Assembly: GCF_006517435.1 (NCBI RefSeq)
Contig: NZ_VHQG01000002.1
Coordinates: forward strand, 1,010,799 to 1,074,798
Direction of reading: 5' to 3'
Length of the DNA stretch: 64,000 nucleotides
Origin: Schumannella soli
Lineage (GTDB): Bacteria; Actinomycetota; Actinomycetes; Actinomycetales; Microbacteriaceae
A model generated the notes under the pieces. The model saw only the letters and a program-made list of their open reading frames with translations. It was not told where the DNA came from and did not search any database. The translations under genes and the position numbers were made by a program. Below, one piece after another: positions 53,733 to 64,000 of the stretch. How positions within the stretch are numbered: the stretch's first letter is position 1; every line of letters begins with the position of its first letter.

Positions 53733-56700
53733 TCAGCTCGTCAGCACCTGCACGCGGTCGAGCGTGATGGTGCCCGGGTCGAGCCGCAGGGCGAACGCCG
53801 GATGCCACGCCGCGAGCTGGTCGGCCGGGATCGCGACCGAGACCGGCGCGCTGCGCAAGCGCGTCCAGGTGCCCGCGTGCTCGATCCAGCTCGACAGCCG
53901 GCCGTTGCTCACGACGGTCGCGAGGCGGTCGCCCGGCTGCCAGGTGACGGCCGATGAGCCGCCGCCCTCGGCATCCCCGCGGCCCTGACCGCCGACGACG
54001 ACGTTCACGCCGCTCGACTGACCGCGGTGGTTGTACCAGCTCATCGCGATGTCGTCCGGGCCGTTCGTCAGGCCGAGGAAGAGGCTGTTCTCGCCCCCGT
54101 CGCCGGCAGCGAACGACTTCGGCGTCATCACGACGGCCGACTGCGCGCCGGCCGCGACCGGGACGGTGAACAGACCGCGGTCGCGACCGCCGGTCGACGT
54201 CACCACCAGGGTTCCCGCAGCCGTGTCGACCGTCGCGGTCGGCGCCGGCTCGCCGAGCTGGCCCTGCAGCCCGTACCGCGCGAGCTCGTCGGTCGAGAAG
54301 TCGTCGTTCCACGCTGTCGTCGGGAACGCCGCCGGGTCGAACGCCGCCCGCGCGACGACCACGGTGTCGGCCGTGAAGCCGCGACGCGTCGAGTCGACCG
54401 CGTAGCGCAGCGGCGCATCCGCTCCGATCGCGAGATCGGCGGGCGGCGTCACCTTCCACTTCGAGGTGTAGGTGCCGGGGCGCGGCTTCGTGACGCCGCG
54501 GTCGAGCCGCTCGACCTTCCAGCCGACAGGAGCGACGAGCTTGTCGCTCGCGACGGTGCTGTCGCGACTCGTGATCTTCAGCGTGGTCGTCACGGTGGTC
54601 GGCGTCGCCGCAGTGACCGCGATCGAGCCGTCGGCCGCGGTCGCGATCGACGCCCGGATGCTCGCGTCCACCGGTCGCCAGGCCCCGAAGGAGGTCACGC
54701 CGAACGCGGCTCCCGACTGCGGCGTGCCGACGAGACGCAGCGCGTCGGTCGTCACGGGTGTGGTGAGCTGGATGCGGTTGAGCGCCCCGCCCACCGGCGT
54801 CGCGGGCGTCGGCGCTCCGGGCACCGCGGCCCAGCTCCCGTCGGACTTGCGGTACTCGACGCGGTACGACGCCGGCACCTTCACCCCGCCGCCGTCGTCA
54901 TAGAAGGTCGTGCGCACATCCCGCACGGTCGTGGCCGTGCCGAGATCCACCTGCAGCCAGTCGCTCGCGTTCGGCGAGCCGTAGGTCGTCCAGCGCGTGC
55001 CGGGCACGTCGAGCTGGAAGTCCTGACCGTCGATCGCCTCGGCCGGGCTGTCGTCGCGCCAGCTGTAGCTCGCGGTCGCGACCGGGTAGGCGCGGCCGTC
55101 GGGCGCGGCGAGGTCGTCGGCCTCGGGTGCGAGCTGAGCGCGGGCGCCCTTCGCGGGAACGCGGACCGTGACGTCGCCGAGCTTCTTCTGGCTCAGCACC
55201 TTCTTGCCGTCGAGCCACACGCTGAGGCCCTTGCCCGCCGCGTAGTGCGAGCCGTCCCGATCCCACACGACCGTGAGGTTGCGCCCGTGATACGGCACGT
55301 TCTCGGCGGCGAAGTGGTCCCATCCGCCGACCTGCGGATCGATCCGCACGCTGTCGCCGGTCTGCCCACGGATGCCGAGCAGCGATCCGAGCACCAGGTC
55401 GGTGTAGGTGGAGTGGTTGTAGTCCTCGCTGTGGCCCGTGCCGTCGTAGAGCCAGCGGTCCTCGTCAGGGTGGTGCGCCTCGGCGACGTAGGGCTTGCCG
55501 TCCTTGCGCTGCGTCAGCGCGTAGCCGTGCATGAGGTCGACGAGATCCTGGCTCGTCACGACCTTCTGCTTCGGGTAGTCGGCGAGCAGGTTGCCGAGCG
55601 CGGTCGCGGTCTGGCTCGTGGCGTAGGGCCACGACGGTCCGCTCCAGCGGCAGCATCCCAGCTCGGCGTCCTTCATGAACAGCGGGCTGCGACGCTCGAC
55701 CGTCGTCGGACCGTAGGCCGCTGTGAAGCCCTGCTCGTCGGTGAGCTGCGCCCAGGCCGCCGTGTGCGCGGCATCCTTCGGAGCCATGTCGAAGGCCCAG
55801 GGGATGAAGCCGATCTCCTCGCGGTCGGCGATCTTGGTGCGCTGCGGGTTGTCATCGCGCATGACGTGCTTGTAGAAGCCCGACTGCGCATCCCACAGGT
55901 ACTTGTCCTGCGCCTTCTGCAGCGCCGCCGCGGCGTCGCGGTACTGCTTCGCCGTGCGGCGGTCGCCGCTGAGGTCGGCGAGCTTCGCGATCGCCTGCGC
56001 GTCGCCGTACTGGTAGGCGTTCAGCGTCGGCCGGTAGCCGGCGCCGCCGTGATACGGATCGTCGCTCTGGTACGAGCTGGCGGTGTACTCCATCGCATCC
56101 CACACCGGCGTCTGCCAGTAGAGGCCCGTGGCCTTGTCGTACTGCGGCGACCACCCCTGCCACTGCTTCTCGAGCGTGCCGAGTCGCGCGGTGGCCTCGT
56201 CGACGCGGCCGTCGACCTCGGCCTTCGCGAGCACGGCGTCGGCGACCCAGAACGAGTACTGGTGCGCCCAGTCGGTCGTGTCGCTGCCGAGTCCGTCGGT
56301 GGCCGGCTTCGCACCCGCGCCAGGACCGGTGAGCCAGTAGTCGAGGTAGTCGTCGACGTAGCGCTGATCGCGCAGCCAGCGGCCCTCGTAGATGTGGTGG
56401 CCGGCCGCGGCCGAGATCGCGCCGCCGGGCGCGGCGTAGCCGACCGGCCCGAGGAACTCGGTGACGATCCAGCCGTTCTCGGGCCCGGTGTATTTCAGCG
56501 CCTCCTTGTAGGTGCGCCAGCGGTAGTAGTACGTGCTCTCGATGTCGGCATCGGGCAGGTCGACGAAGGGGATGTTCGCCTCGAACCACGCCGGATCGGG
56601 CAGTCCGGCGAGCTTCTGCTGATGGTCGAGGAAGCTCGTGCCGGCCCCCACCGCCGGATAGGGCCCCGAATCGCTCGCGCTGCTCTGGTCGTGGGCGAGG

Positions 56701-56792
56701 GCGGGGAGCGCGCTGAGCACGCTGGCCGTCACCGCCATCCCCAGGGTCAGTGCGAACGTATTTCGCACACGATTTCGGACACTCCTGGACAT
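53733..56792 (-). CDS. Large secreted glycoside hydrolase, MGH1-like, with F5/8-type C domain
   Basis: 1019 residues. Signal peptide of about 33 residues ending ALPALA. The catalytic part (about 55-530) has the (alpha/alpha)6 pattern of MGH1/GH63-like hydrolases: YYYRWRTYKEALKYTG, RWLRDQRYVDDYLDYWL, DWAHQYSFWVADAVL, CCRWSGPSWPYATSQTATAL and WLYDGTGHSEDYNHSTYTDL. An F5/8 type C (discoidin) carbohydrate-binding domain follows (about 560-690: ASYSWRDDSPAEAIDG, WLQVDLGTATTVRDV), then an Ig-like segment and a C-terminal concanavalin-like domain (from NDDFSTDELARYG). Substrate not assignable; plant or fungal polysaccharide is likely. Confidence 0.85.
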   Translation of the reverse strand: MSRSVRNRVRNTFALTLGMAVTASVLSALPALAHDQSSASDSGPYPAVGAGTSFLDHQQKLAGLPDPAWFEANIPFVDLPDADIESTYYYRWRTYKEALKYTGPENGWIVTEFLGPVGYAAPGGAISAAAGHHIYEGRWLRDQRYVDDYLDYWLTGPGAGAKPATDGLGSDTTDWAHQYSFWVADAVLAKAEVDGRVDEATARLGTLEKQWQGWSPQYDKATGLYWQTPVWDAMEYTASSYQSDDPYHGGAGYRPTLNAYQYGDAQAIAKLADLSGDRRTAKQYRDAAAALQKAQDKYLWDAQSGFYKHVMRDDNPQRTKIADREEIGFIPWAFDMAPKDAAHTAAWAQLTDEQGFTAAYGPTTVERRSPLFMKDAELGCCRWSGPSWPYATSQTATALGNLLADYPKQKVVTSQDLVDLMHGYALTQRKDGKPYVAEAHHPDEDRWLYDGTGHSEDYNHSTYTDLVLGSLLGIRGQTGDSVRIDPQVGGWDHFAAENVPYHGRNLTVVWDRDGSHYAAGKGLSVWLDGKKVLSQKKLGDVTVRVPAKGARAQLAPEADDLAAPDGRAYPVATASYSWRDDSPAEAIDGQDFQLDVPGTRWTTYGSPNASDWLQVDLGTATTVRDVRTTFYDDGGGVKVPASYRVEYRKSDGSWAAVPGAPTPATPVGGALNRIQLTTPVTTDALRLVGTPQSGAAFGVTSFGAWRPVDASIRASIATAADGSIAVTAATPTTVTTTLKITSRDSTVASDKLVAPVGWKVERLDRGVTKPRPGTYTSKWKVTPPADLAIGADAPLRYAVDSTRRGFTADTVVVARAAFDPAAFPTTAWNDDFSTDELARYGLQGQLGEPAPTATVDTAAGTLVVTSTGGRDRGLFTVPVAAGAQSAVVMTPKSFAAGDGGENSLFLGLTNGPDDIAMSWYNHRGQSSGVNVVVGGQGRGDAEGGGSSAVTWQPGDRLATVVSNGRLSSWIEHAGTWTRLRSAPVSVAIPADQLAAWHPAFALRLDPGTITLDRVQVLTS

Positions 56793-56906
56793 GAAGGAAC
56801 CCCGCTCTCCCCGGTGACGCCGATGTCACCGCCCGTTGACGCTGACGCTATCGAGCGGGGACGGTTCCGGTCAACGATCCCGGGGGCGAGGCGGGTGAGA
56901 GCGGGG

Positions 56907-58016
56907 TCAGCGACGCCGCGCGACCCGCGCGGCGTGCACGCGCTCGAGAACCTCGAGCAGCGCCTCGGCGGCATCCGCCCAGCGATAGTGCGCCGCGCGC
57001 TCACGCGAGGCCGCGGATCGGGCTGTCCACTCGGCCGGATCCTCGAGCGTCCGCACGGCGGAAGCCAGCTGCTCGGCCGAGCCCGGCGCGAAGTAGAGCG
57101 CCGCATCCGACCCGACCTCGCGGAAGATCGGGATGTCGCTGACGACCACCGGGGTGCCGCGACTCATCGACTCGACGAGCGGGATGCCGAAGCCCTCCGC
57201 GCGCGAGGCATGCACGAAGGCGGTGGCGCGGTCGAGCGCGGCGGCGTACTCGGCATCGCTCGCGCCGTTCGCGAAGACGACGGATTCCGGGGTCGGAGCG
57301 AGCGCGGTCAGCCGGGCGCGCTCGGCGTCGGAGACGCGGCTGAGCAGGGTGAGCCGGTAGCCGGGCAGGTGATGCAGCGACCGCACCAGCACATCCACGC
57401 CCTTGTAGGGCATGAACGAGCCCATGTAGACGAGCTCGCGCGGCGCGCCGGTCTGGGCGGCGGCCTCCCCCGGCTCGACCCGCTCGACCGGCGGCGCGAG
57501 CTCGTCGGCCGCGTTCGTCACCACGGTGATGCGCCGCCTCGTGAGCCGGTGCTTCTCGATCAGGCGCTGCGACGTCGCCGAGACCGTCGTGATCTCGTCG
57601 GCGCGGTTGAGCAGCCAGCGCTGCGGCCACCACGACAGGTGGTACAGCCGCCAGAGCAGACGGATGATCTGCGGCAGATCGCGCGGCGGGGTGCGGTTCT
57701 CGTAGTAGATGAGGTCGTGCAGCGTGAGCACCAGCCCGTACTTCCTGCCCGCCGATCCGATCGTCTGCATCGGCGACCACACCACGTCGGGCTTCAGCCG
57801 GTTGATCTGCCGGGCGATGAACGGCTCGCGCGCGCTCGTCGGGCCCGAGACCTTCTGCCACGGCAGGTCGGGCAGCATCTCGAGCTGACGTTCGTCGCTG
57901 ATCAGCATCGTCACGTCGTGCAGGCTCGCGAGCGCCTCGACGACGCGCGCGCCGTAGCGGCTGATGCCGTCGTGGAACCCGATGCGGGTGTAGCGGCAGT
58001 CGACGACGACCTTCAC
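56907..58016 (-). CDS. Family 1/4 glycosyltransferase (GT-B)
   Basis: 369 residues. HDGISRYGARVVEAL at the N-terminal nucleotide-sugar site, VLTLHDLIYYENR in the acceptor part, and the C-terminal EGFGIPLVESMSRGTPVVVSD stretch (given in two parts: EGFGIPLVESM, RGTPVVVSD) with the EX7E residues. It moves a sugar from a nucleotide donor to an unknown acceptor, possibly a cell-wall or exopolysaccharide chain. The stop is followed by a gap of 114 bases to the hydrolase start; the start ATG 58016 overlaps the next gene's stop by four bases. Confidence 0.88.
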   Translation of the reverse strand: MKVVVDCRYTRIGFHDGISRYGARVVEALASLHDVTMLISDERQLEMLPDLPWQKVSGPTSAREPFIARQINRLKPDVVWSPMQTIGSAGRKYGLVLTLHDLIYYENRTPPRDLPQIIRLLWRLYHLSWWPQRWLLNRADEITTVSATSQRLIEKHRLTRRRITVVTNAADELAPPVERVEPGEAAAQTGAPRELVYMGSFMPYKGVDVLVRSLHHLPGYRLTLLSRVSDAERARLTALAPTPESVVFANGASDAEYAAALDRATAFVHASRAEGFGIPLVESMSRGTPVVVSDIPIFREVGSDAALYFAPGSAEQLASAVRTLEDPAEWTARSAASRERAAHYRWADAAEALLEVLERVHAARVARRR

Positions 58017-58954
58017 GCGGCGCCCTCGCCGGCGCCATCGACCGTCGTCGATCCGTCGCCCTCTGATCGCTCCGCGAGGAAGCGCTCGATCTCCGCCGCG
58101 GCCTCCCGCGGACGCTCGTAGTGGATGAGGTGCCCGACTCCCGGCAGCTCGACGAGCCGTGCGTCCGGCAGCTTCGTCAGCAGGGCGTGCTGCCCGGCCA
58201 TCGGCGCGATCAGGTCGTCGGAGCCCGCGATCAGCAGCGTCGGCATCGTCAGCGCCTCGGCCGCCCGCGTCACATCGGTGCTCAGCGAGGCATCGAAGCC
58301 CTCGGCCAGCGTGTCGCGGTCGCTGAAGCCCGAGAAGTAGCGGCCGTGCTCCTCGTGGATCCAGCGCTTGAGCACCGCATCGGGCGTCTTCGCCAGCGTC
58401 ACCGACATGAAACGCACGATGAGCGGGTTGCCGAGCCAGGCGCCGCCGGCGCGGGCGGGGAGCTTTCGGCCGACCGTGTAGTAGAGCCGGGTCAGGCGCG
58501 CGAGGGCACCGTTGACGCCCGACATCGGGTCGGTCGAGATCGGGTTCACGAGGATGAGGCGCGGCGTCGGCAGACCGGCCGCGAGGGCGTGCGCGACGAC
58601 GATCGAGCCGAAGCTGTGGCCGAGCAGCGGCACCGTGCCGCGCAGCCCGAGCGCGCCGAGGAACTCGCCGAGCCAGGCCGCGTAGCCGGCGATGCCGTGC
58701 TCCCCCGGCGCCATCGGCGTCGACTCCCCGAATCCGGGCAGGTCGGGGGCGATGATGCGCAGCCCCGGCAGCTGGGCGAGCACGGGTTCGAGGCCGTGAT
58801 GGTCGCCGCGGTAGCCGTGGACCACGACGAGGGCGACGGGTGCATCCGCCGGTCCGTAGTCCCAGTAGCGGGTGCGCGAACCCCGCGCGTCGACCTCGCC
58901 GGTGCGCGTGGGCAGGGCGGCGAGCTGGGCGGCGTAGGGCGAGGGGACGGGCAT
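58013..58954 (-). CDS. Alpha/beta-hydrolase
   Basis: 313 residues. HGYRGDHHGLEPVLAQLPG (oxyanion region), GHSFGSIVVAHAL with nucleophile Ser, DDLIAPMAGQHAL with Asp, and GVGHLIHYERP with catalytic His. A lid region lies between. Substrate unknown. ATG 58954 is used; the same frame runs open across the treS gene on the other strand, which is not real coding. Coupled to the glycosyltransferase gene by a four-base overlap. Confidence 0.9.
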   Translation of the reverse strand: MPVPSPYAAQLAALPTRTGEVDARGSRTRYWDYGPADAPVALVVVHGYRGDHHGLEPVLAQLPGLRIIAPDLPGFGESTPMAPGEHGIAGYAAWLGEFLGALGLRGTVPLLGHSFGSIVVAHALAAGLPTPRLILVNPISTDPMSGVNGALARLTRLYYTVGRKLPARAGGAWLGNPLIVRFMSVTLAKTPDAVLKRWIHEEHGRYFSGFSDRDTLAEGFDASLSTDVTRAAEALTMPTLLIAGSDDLIAPMAGQHALLTKLPDARLVELPGVGHLIHYERPREAAAEIERFLAERSEGDGSTTVDGAGEGAA

Positions 58955-59043
58955 CTCGCTCAGTCTAGGGAGCGCGGGACGGACGGCTCCCCGCCAACCC
59001 GGGCGATTCCTGAACGCCTCTGGGCACGCGAAACGGCTCTGCC

Positions 59044-59049
59044 TAGGGT
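59044..59049 (+). promoter_or_regulatory. -10 element of treS
   Basis: TAGGGT seven bases before GTG 59057. The predicted transcript starts at the start codon. A -35 is not evident. Confidence 0.5.
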
Positions 59050-59056
59050 GAGGAAG

Positions 59057-60784
<1,728 letters not shown>

Positions 60785-60846
60785 GGCGCGCGCCGGCGTC
60801 GTCGTCCTCGGCGGCGCGGGTGACGGAGGGTGTCGGCGGCGCGCCC

Positions 60847-60852
60847 TAGCCT
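60847..60852 (+). promoter_or_regulatory. -10 element of the exonuclease gene
   Basis: TAGCCT six bases before ATG 60859, with no ribosome-binding site, suggesting a leaderless transcript. An upstream GTGACG (60820-60825) could act as -35 but with wide spacing. Confidence 0.45.
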
Positions 60853-60858
60853 GGTGGC

Positions 60859-61548
60859 ATGAACAACTGGTTCGACCTCCTCGGCGTCTTCGATCTCGAG
60901 ACGACGGGAGTCGACACCAGCACGGCGCGCATCGTCAGCGCCCACGTCGGGTTGCTCGACGAGAGCGGCGCCGTGATCGAGCGCGACGACTGGCTCGCCG
61001 ACCCGGGAATCGAGATCCCCGAGCAGGCGAGCGCCGTGCACGGCATCACGACCGAGCGGGCCCGCGCCGAGGGCGCCCCGGCCGCGAACGTCGTCGCCGA
61101 GATCATCGAGACCTTGCGCCGGCTGACCGAGCGCGGCATCCCGATCGTGATCTACAACGCCCCCTACGACCTGTCGCTGCTCCACGCCGAGGCGCTGCGC
61201 CACCACCTCGAGCCGCTCGGCGAGCCGGGCCCGATCATCGACCCGCTCGTGATCGACAAGGCGGTCGACCGCTACCGCAAGGGCAAGCGCACGCTCGTGC
61301 TCGCCGCCGAGCACTACGGCGTGCAACTGGATGCGGCGCACGATGCCGGCGCGGACGCGATCGCCGCCGGGCGGGTCGCGCAGGCCATCGGCCGCACCTT
61401 CCCCGACGAGCTCGGCGTGACCGCCGAAGACCTGCACGGCCGCCAGGAGGTCTGGTTCGCCGAGCAGGCGCGCAGCTTCCAGGACTACATCCACCGGGTG
61501 AAGGGCGACACGTCGTTCGTCGCGCCGACCGCGTGGCCGGTGCGATGA
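60859..61548 (+). CDS. DEDDh 3'-5' exonuclease (DnaQ-like)
   Basis: 229 residues. LGVFDLETTGVDTSTARIVS (Exo I with Asp, Glu), IVIYNAPYDLSLLHAEA (Exo II with Asp) and LDAAHDAGADAIAAGRVA (Exo III with His and Asp) make a complete DEDDh site. It could be a proofreading or RNA-processing nuclease; no polymerase is fused. The stop overlaps the NUDIX start as ATGA. Confidence 0.93.
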   Translation: MNNWFDLLGVFDLETTGVDTSTARIVSAHVGLLDESGAVIERDDWLADPGIEIPEQASAVHGITTERARAEGAPAANVVAEIIETLRRLTERGIPIVIYNAPYDLSLLHAEALRHHLEPLGEPGPIIDPLVIDKAVDRYRKGKRTLVLAAEHYGVQLDAAHDAGADAIAAGRVAQAIGRTFPDELGVTAEDLHGRQEVWFAEQARSFQDYIHRVKGDTSFVAPTAWPVR

Positions 61549-61997
61549 GCGACGCCCCCGTCGCCGCGTCCGACGGCGACGCGTCGGGTCGCACGGTGCT
61601 GCGCATCGCCGCGGCCGTGATCGAGGGCGACGACGGCCGCCTGCTGTTCGTGCGCAAGCAGGGCACGACCGCGTTCATGCAGCCGGGCGGCAAGCTCGAG
61701 CCCGACGAGGCGCCCGACGCCGCCCTCGTCCGCGAGCTCGCCGAAGAACTCGGGCTCGACGTCGCGCCGAGCGAACTGGGCTTCCTCGGCCGGCATCACG
61801 CCCGCGCCGCCAACGAACCCGACACCGACGTGGATGCGTGGGTCTACGACGCGCCGCTGACCACCGAGCCGCGCATCGCCGCCGAGATCGCCGAACTGGC
61901 CTGGGTCGATCCGAGCGACCTCGGCGATCGCGACGTCGCCCCGCTCAGCCGTGACATCCTCGTGCCGCTGGTGCTGGCGCGCCGCGCCGTGCGCTGA
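61545..61997 (+). CDS. NUDIX hydrolase
   Basis: 150 residues. The NUDIX box is GGKLEPDEAPDAALVRELAE followed by ELGL, complete. ATG 61545 overlaps the exonuclease stop. The pairing of an exonuclease with a nucleotide-pool hydrolase suggests nucleotide housekeeping. Confidence 0.9.
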   Translation: MSDAPVAASDGDASGRTVLRIAAAVIEGDDGRLLFVRKQGTTAFMQPGGKLEPDEAPDAALVRELAEELGLDVAPSELGFLGRHHARAANEPDTDVDAWVYDAPLTTEPRIAAEIAELAWVDPSDLGDRDVAPLSRDILVPLVLARRAVR

Positions 61998-62055
61998 GTT
62001 CGAGCGAGCCGCAACCGAGCCGAGCAGCCGCGTCTGCGCGCAGCGCCACAACGCA

Positions 62056-62087
62056 GAAAGGCCCCGACCGCATGGTCGGGGCCTTTC
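62056..62087. terminator. Bidirectional terminator between NUDIX gene and rpmE2
   Basis: Perfect 14-bp stem GAAAGGCCCCGACC / GGTCGGGGCCTTTC with loop GCAT. Confidence 0.92.
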
Positions 62088-62109
62088 GTCGCTCGCGAGG
62101 AGCGGATGC

Positions 62110-62358
62110 TTACTTGCCGAAGTTGGCGAAGCGCTTGTTGAACTTCTCGACGCGGCCGGCGCTGTCCATGATGCGCTGCTTGCCCGTGTAGAACGGGTGC
62201 GAGGCCGACGAGATCTCGACGTCGATGACGGGGTAGGTCTCGCCGTCGAGCTCGATGGTCTTGTCGCTGGTCGCGGTCGAGCGGGTCAGGAAGGTCTCAC
62301 CGCTCGCGAGGTCGCGGAAGACGATCGCGCGGTACTCGGGGTGGGTCTCGGTCTTCAT
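62110..62358 (-). CDS. rpmE2: 50S ribosomal protein L31 type B
   Basis: 82 residues. [16 protein letters not shown] and [13 protein letters not shown] are diagnostic for L31. None of the zinc-binding Cys of the type A protein is present, so it is the zinc-free type B usually expressed under zinc limitation. I see no Zur-type inverted repeat in the 128 bases upstream. ATG 62358. Confidence 0.95.
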   Translation of the reverse strand: MKTETHPEYRAIVFRDLASGETFLTRSTATSDKTIELDGETYPVIDVEISSASHPFYTGKQRIMDSAGRVEKFNKRFANFGK

Positions 62359-62486
62359 GGCTCTACCTCGGATGGATCGAATCGTGGGATGGAAAGTCTG
62401 CGGGCCCGAACGGACCAAGGGTCGATGCTACCAGATCGACGCCGCCGCCCGGCCGCAGGATCCGGGGGCGGTGTGTCGGTGTCGGC

Positions 62487-63272
62487 TCAGGCCGCGCGGG
62501 CCGCGAACCGGCCATCATCGCTGCGCTCGACCATGAGCGGCAGACCGAAGGCCTCGCTCAGGTGCGGCTCGGTGATGACGTCCTCGATCGGGCCGGCAGC
62601 GCGCACGCGCGCGTCGGCGATGAGGAGCGCGTGAGTGAATCCCGGCGGGATCTCCTCGACGTGGTGGGTGACCATGACCATGGCCGGCGCCTCGGACGAA
62701 CGGGCGTAGTTGCCGAGCAGCTGCACGAGCTCCTCGCGCGCGCCGAGGTCGAGACTGGCGGCGGGCTCGTCGAGCAGCAGCAGCTCGGGGTCGGTCATGA
62801 CCGAGCGGGCGATCTGCACGCGCTTCTGCTCGCCGTCGCTGAGGTTGCCGAAGCGGCGCTCGGCGAGGTGGTCGAGCTTCCACTCGGCCAGCACGCGGCG
62901 GGCGCGGCGGATGTCGACGTCCTCGTAGTTCTCGTTCCAGCGGCCGGTGACCGAGTAGGCCGCGGTCAGCACGACATCCAGCACGCTCTCGTCGGCGGGG
63001 ATGCGGCGGGCCAGGGCGCTCGACGCGAAGCCGATGCGCGGGCGGAGGTCGAAGACGTCGACCTTGCCGACCGTCTCACCGAGAAGGATCGACTCGCCCT
63101 CGGTCGCGTGGATCGACGCGGACACGACCTGCAGGAGCGTCGTCTTGCCGGCGCCGTTGGGTCCGAGGATGACCCAGCGGTCGGTGGGCTGCACCTCCCA
63201 CGACACGCGATCGAGGATGCGATTGCCGTCACGCACGACCGACACGTCGGTGAGCTGGAGAACACTGCCCAT
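62487..63272 (-). CDS. Second orphan ABC ATP-binding protein
   Basis: 261 residues. Walker A LGPNGAGKTTLL, signature LSDGEQKRVQ, Walker B ELLLLDEPAASLDLG, switch MVMVTHHVEEIP. No membrane component is nearby. It is a paralogue of the ATPase at 13958: same single-domain layout, similar insert after the Q-loop and the same C-terminal segment ending DGRFAAR. ATG 63272 is chosen; the open frame upstream lacks similarity. Confidence 0.88.
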   Translation of the reverse strand: MGSVLQLTDVSVVRDGNRILDRVSWEVQPTDRWVILGPNGAGKTTLLQVVSASIHATEGESILLGETVGKVDVFDLRPRIGFASSALARRIPADESVLDVVLTAAYSVTGRWNENYEDVDIRRARRVLAEWKLDHLAERRFGNLSDGEQKRVQIARSVMTDPELLLLDEPAASLDLGAREELVQLLGNYARSSEAPAMVMVTHHVEEIPPGFTHALLIADARVRAAGPIEDVITEPHLSEAFGLPLMVERSDDGRFAARAA

Positions 63273-63348
63273 GATCCCCAACCCTAGTCGGCTGGAGCCG
63301 GGCGCGGCCGGTACGCCGGCGCGTGTCCGGCGCACGATCCGGATCGGA

Positions 63349-64000
63349 TCAGGCGAGCACCCGGTCGTAGATCGCGCGGGTCGCCTGGGCGATGCTCGAC
63401 CAGCTGAACTGCGAATCGGCGCGGGCCCGCCCGGCCTCGCCGTAGCGACGCGCCTGCTCCGGGTCGGAGACGACCTCGGTGAGTGTGCGCGCGAGATCGT
63501 TCACGAAGGTCTCCGGGTCGATCGGGGTGCCGGTGCCGTCATCCACCTGCTCGATCGGCACCAGGCGGCCGGTGACGCCGTCATCGACGACCTCGGGGAT
63601 GCCGCCCGTCGCCGTGCCGACGACCGCCGCCCCGCAGGCCATGGCCTCGAGGTTGACGATGCCGAGCGGCTCGTACACCGAGGGGCAGACGAAGGTCGTC
63701 GCCTGCGACAGCACGGCGCTGAGCTCGTGGCGACTGAGGATGCGCTCGATCCAGACGACGCCGGTGCGCTCCTGCTGCAGCAAGTTCACGCCCGCCTGCA
63801 CCTCGGCGAGGATCTCGGGGGTGTCCGGAGCGCCGGCGCAGAGCACGAGCTGCACCTCGGGCGGCAGCTGCCGAGCGGCCGCCAGCAGGTAGGGCAGGCC
63901 CTTCTGCCGGGTGATGCGGCCGACGAAGACCACGCTCGGCCGGTCGGGGTCGATGCCGAGCTCGCGCAGCACCTCGCCGTCGTCGACGCGCTGCCAGCGG
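63349..64000 (-). CDS. glgA: Glycogen synthase (GT4 family), 3' part only
   Basis: The frame is open to the window end; about 217 C-terminal residues are visible. SVVFVGRITRQKGLPYLLAA begins the second GT-B domain; FVCPSVYEPLGIVNLEAMAC and GTATGGIPEVVDDG are the donor-binding parts with the EX7E pair. This is the actinobacterial glycogen synthase (GlgA/GlgM type) that extends alpha-1,4-glucan or makes maltose-1-phosphate from ADP-glucose. It connects to TreS at 59 kb through trehalose and maltose-1-phosphate metabolism. The start is outside the window. Confidence 0.9.
   Translation of the reverse strand, partial: RWQRVDDGEVLRELGIDPDRPSVVFVGRITRQKGLPYLLAAARQLPPEVQLVLCAGAPDTPEILAEVQAGVNLLQQERTGVVWIERILSRHELSAVLSQATTFVCPSVYEPLGIVNLEAMACGAAVVGTATGGIPEVVDDGVTGRLVPIEQVDDGTGTPIDPETFVNDLARTLTEVVSDPEQARRYGEAGRARADSQFSWSSIAQATRAIYDRVLA

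Overview
This 64 kb window is very GC-rich chromosome from an actinobacterium. The gene set points to Micrococcales, most likely Microbacteriaceae: PafB/PafC, RbpA, a pafBC-tatA-tatC-helicase block, the ImuA'/ImuB/DnaE2 mutagenesis genes and many probable leaderless transcripts. The family assignment is inference. Most of the window is ordinary core genome, with one clear inserted segment and several decaying genes.

Layout. 1-3 kb: the end of an ammonium transporter, a degenerate ammonium-transporter-like paralogue that has lost both pore histidines, and a thioesterase. 3.0-5.2 kb: a divergent tRNA cluster (Val-CAC; Gly, Cys, Val-GAC) whose last tRNA carries a small inserted cassette. The 3' end of tRNA-Val(GAC) is repeated 1.56 kb downstream, and between the copies lie a perfect 36-bp palindrome, a helix-turn-helix gene and an overlapping nucleotidyltransferase-like gene. 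This looks like a mobile toxin-antitoxin-type module without its own integrase. 5.3-13.9 kb: CtaG, DhaL-DhaM without DhaK, small lipoproteins and monooxygenase-like proteins, a broken epimerase/TetR pair, CorA, a probable MarR remnant, and a reductase gene behind a promoter that matches the PafBC-type damage motif. 14-19.5 kb: an orphan ABC ATPase, UPF0303, NUDIX and SDR proteins, then NfeD-SPFH-GDPD and RbpA. 19.6-29.6 kb: a long minus-strand run, read in transcription order as HAD, TrmI, FKBP lipoprotein, PafB, PafC, TatA, TatC, helicase, Lnt. 29.7-33.3 kb: PAC2, VanZ, UppP, M20 peptidase. 33.6-49.4 kb: tRNA-Leu, then a DNA-damage neighbourhood with ImuA', ImuB and DnaE2 (split by unrelated genes), a glycosylase-like protein, an SF2 helicase and DinB; imuA' and imuB have near-perfect LexA boxes inside their promoters. 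49.4-64 kb: stress membrane protein, D,D-carboxypeptidase, rRNA/tRNA methyltransferase, sirtuin, phosphatase, a large secreted glycoside hydrolase, glycosyltransferase, hydrolase, trehalose synthase, exonuclease, NUDIX, ribosomal protein L31 type B, a second orphan ABC ATPase and the end of a glycogen synthase gene running leftwards from beyond the window.

Working together: PafBC (LexA-independent) and LexA-box genes give two damage-response layers in one window. TreS and the glycogen synthase belong to linked trehalose/glycogen metabolism. TatA/TatC, Lnt and the several lipoproteins form an export and lipoprotein-maturation set. The strongest candidates for something undescribed are the tRNA-Val cassette, the pore-dead Amt paralogue, and the PafBC-like promoter in front of the RibD-type reductase.
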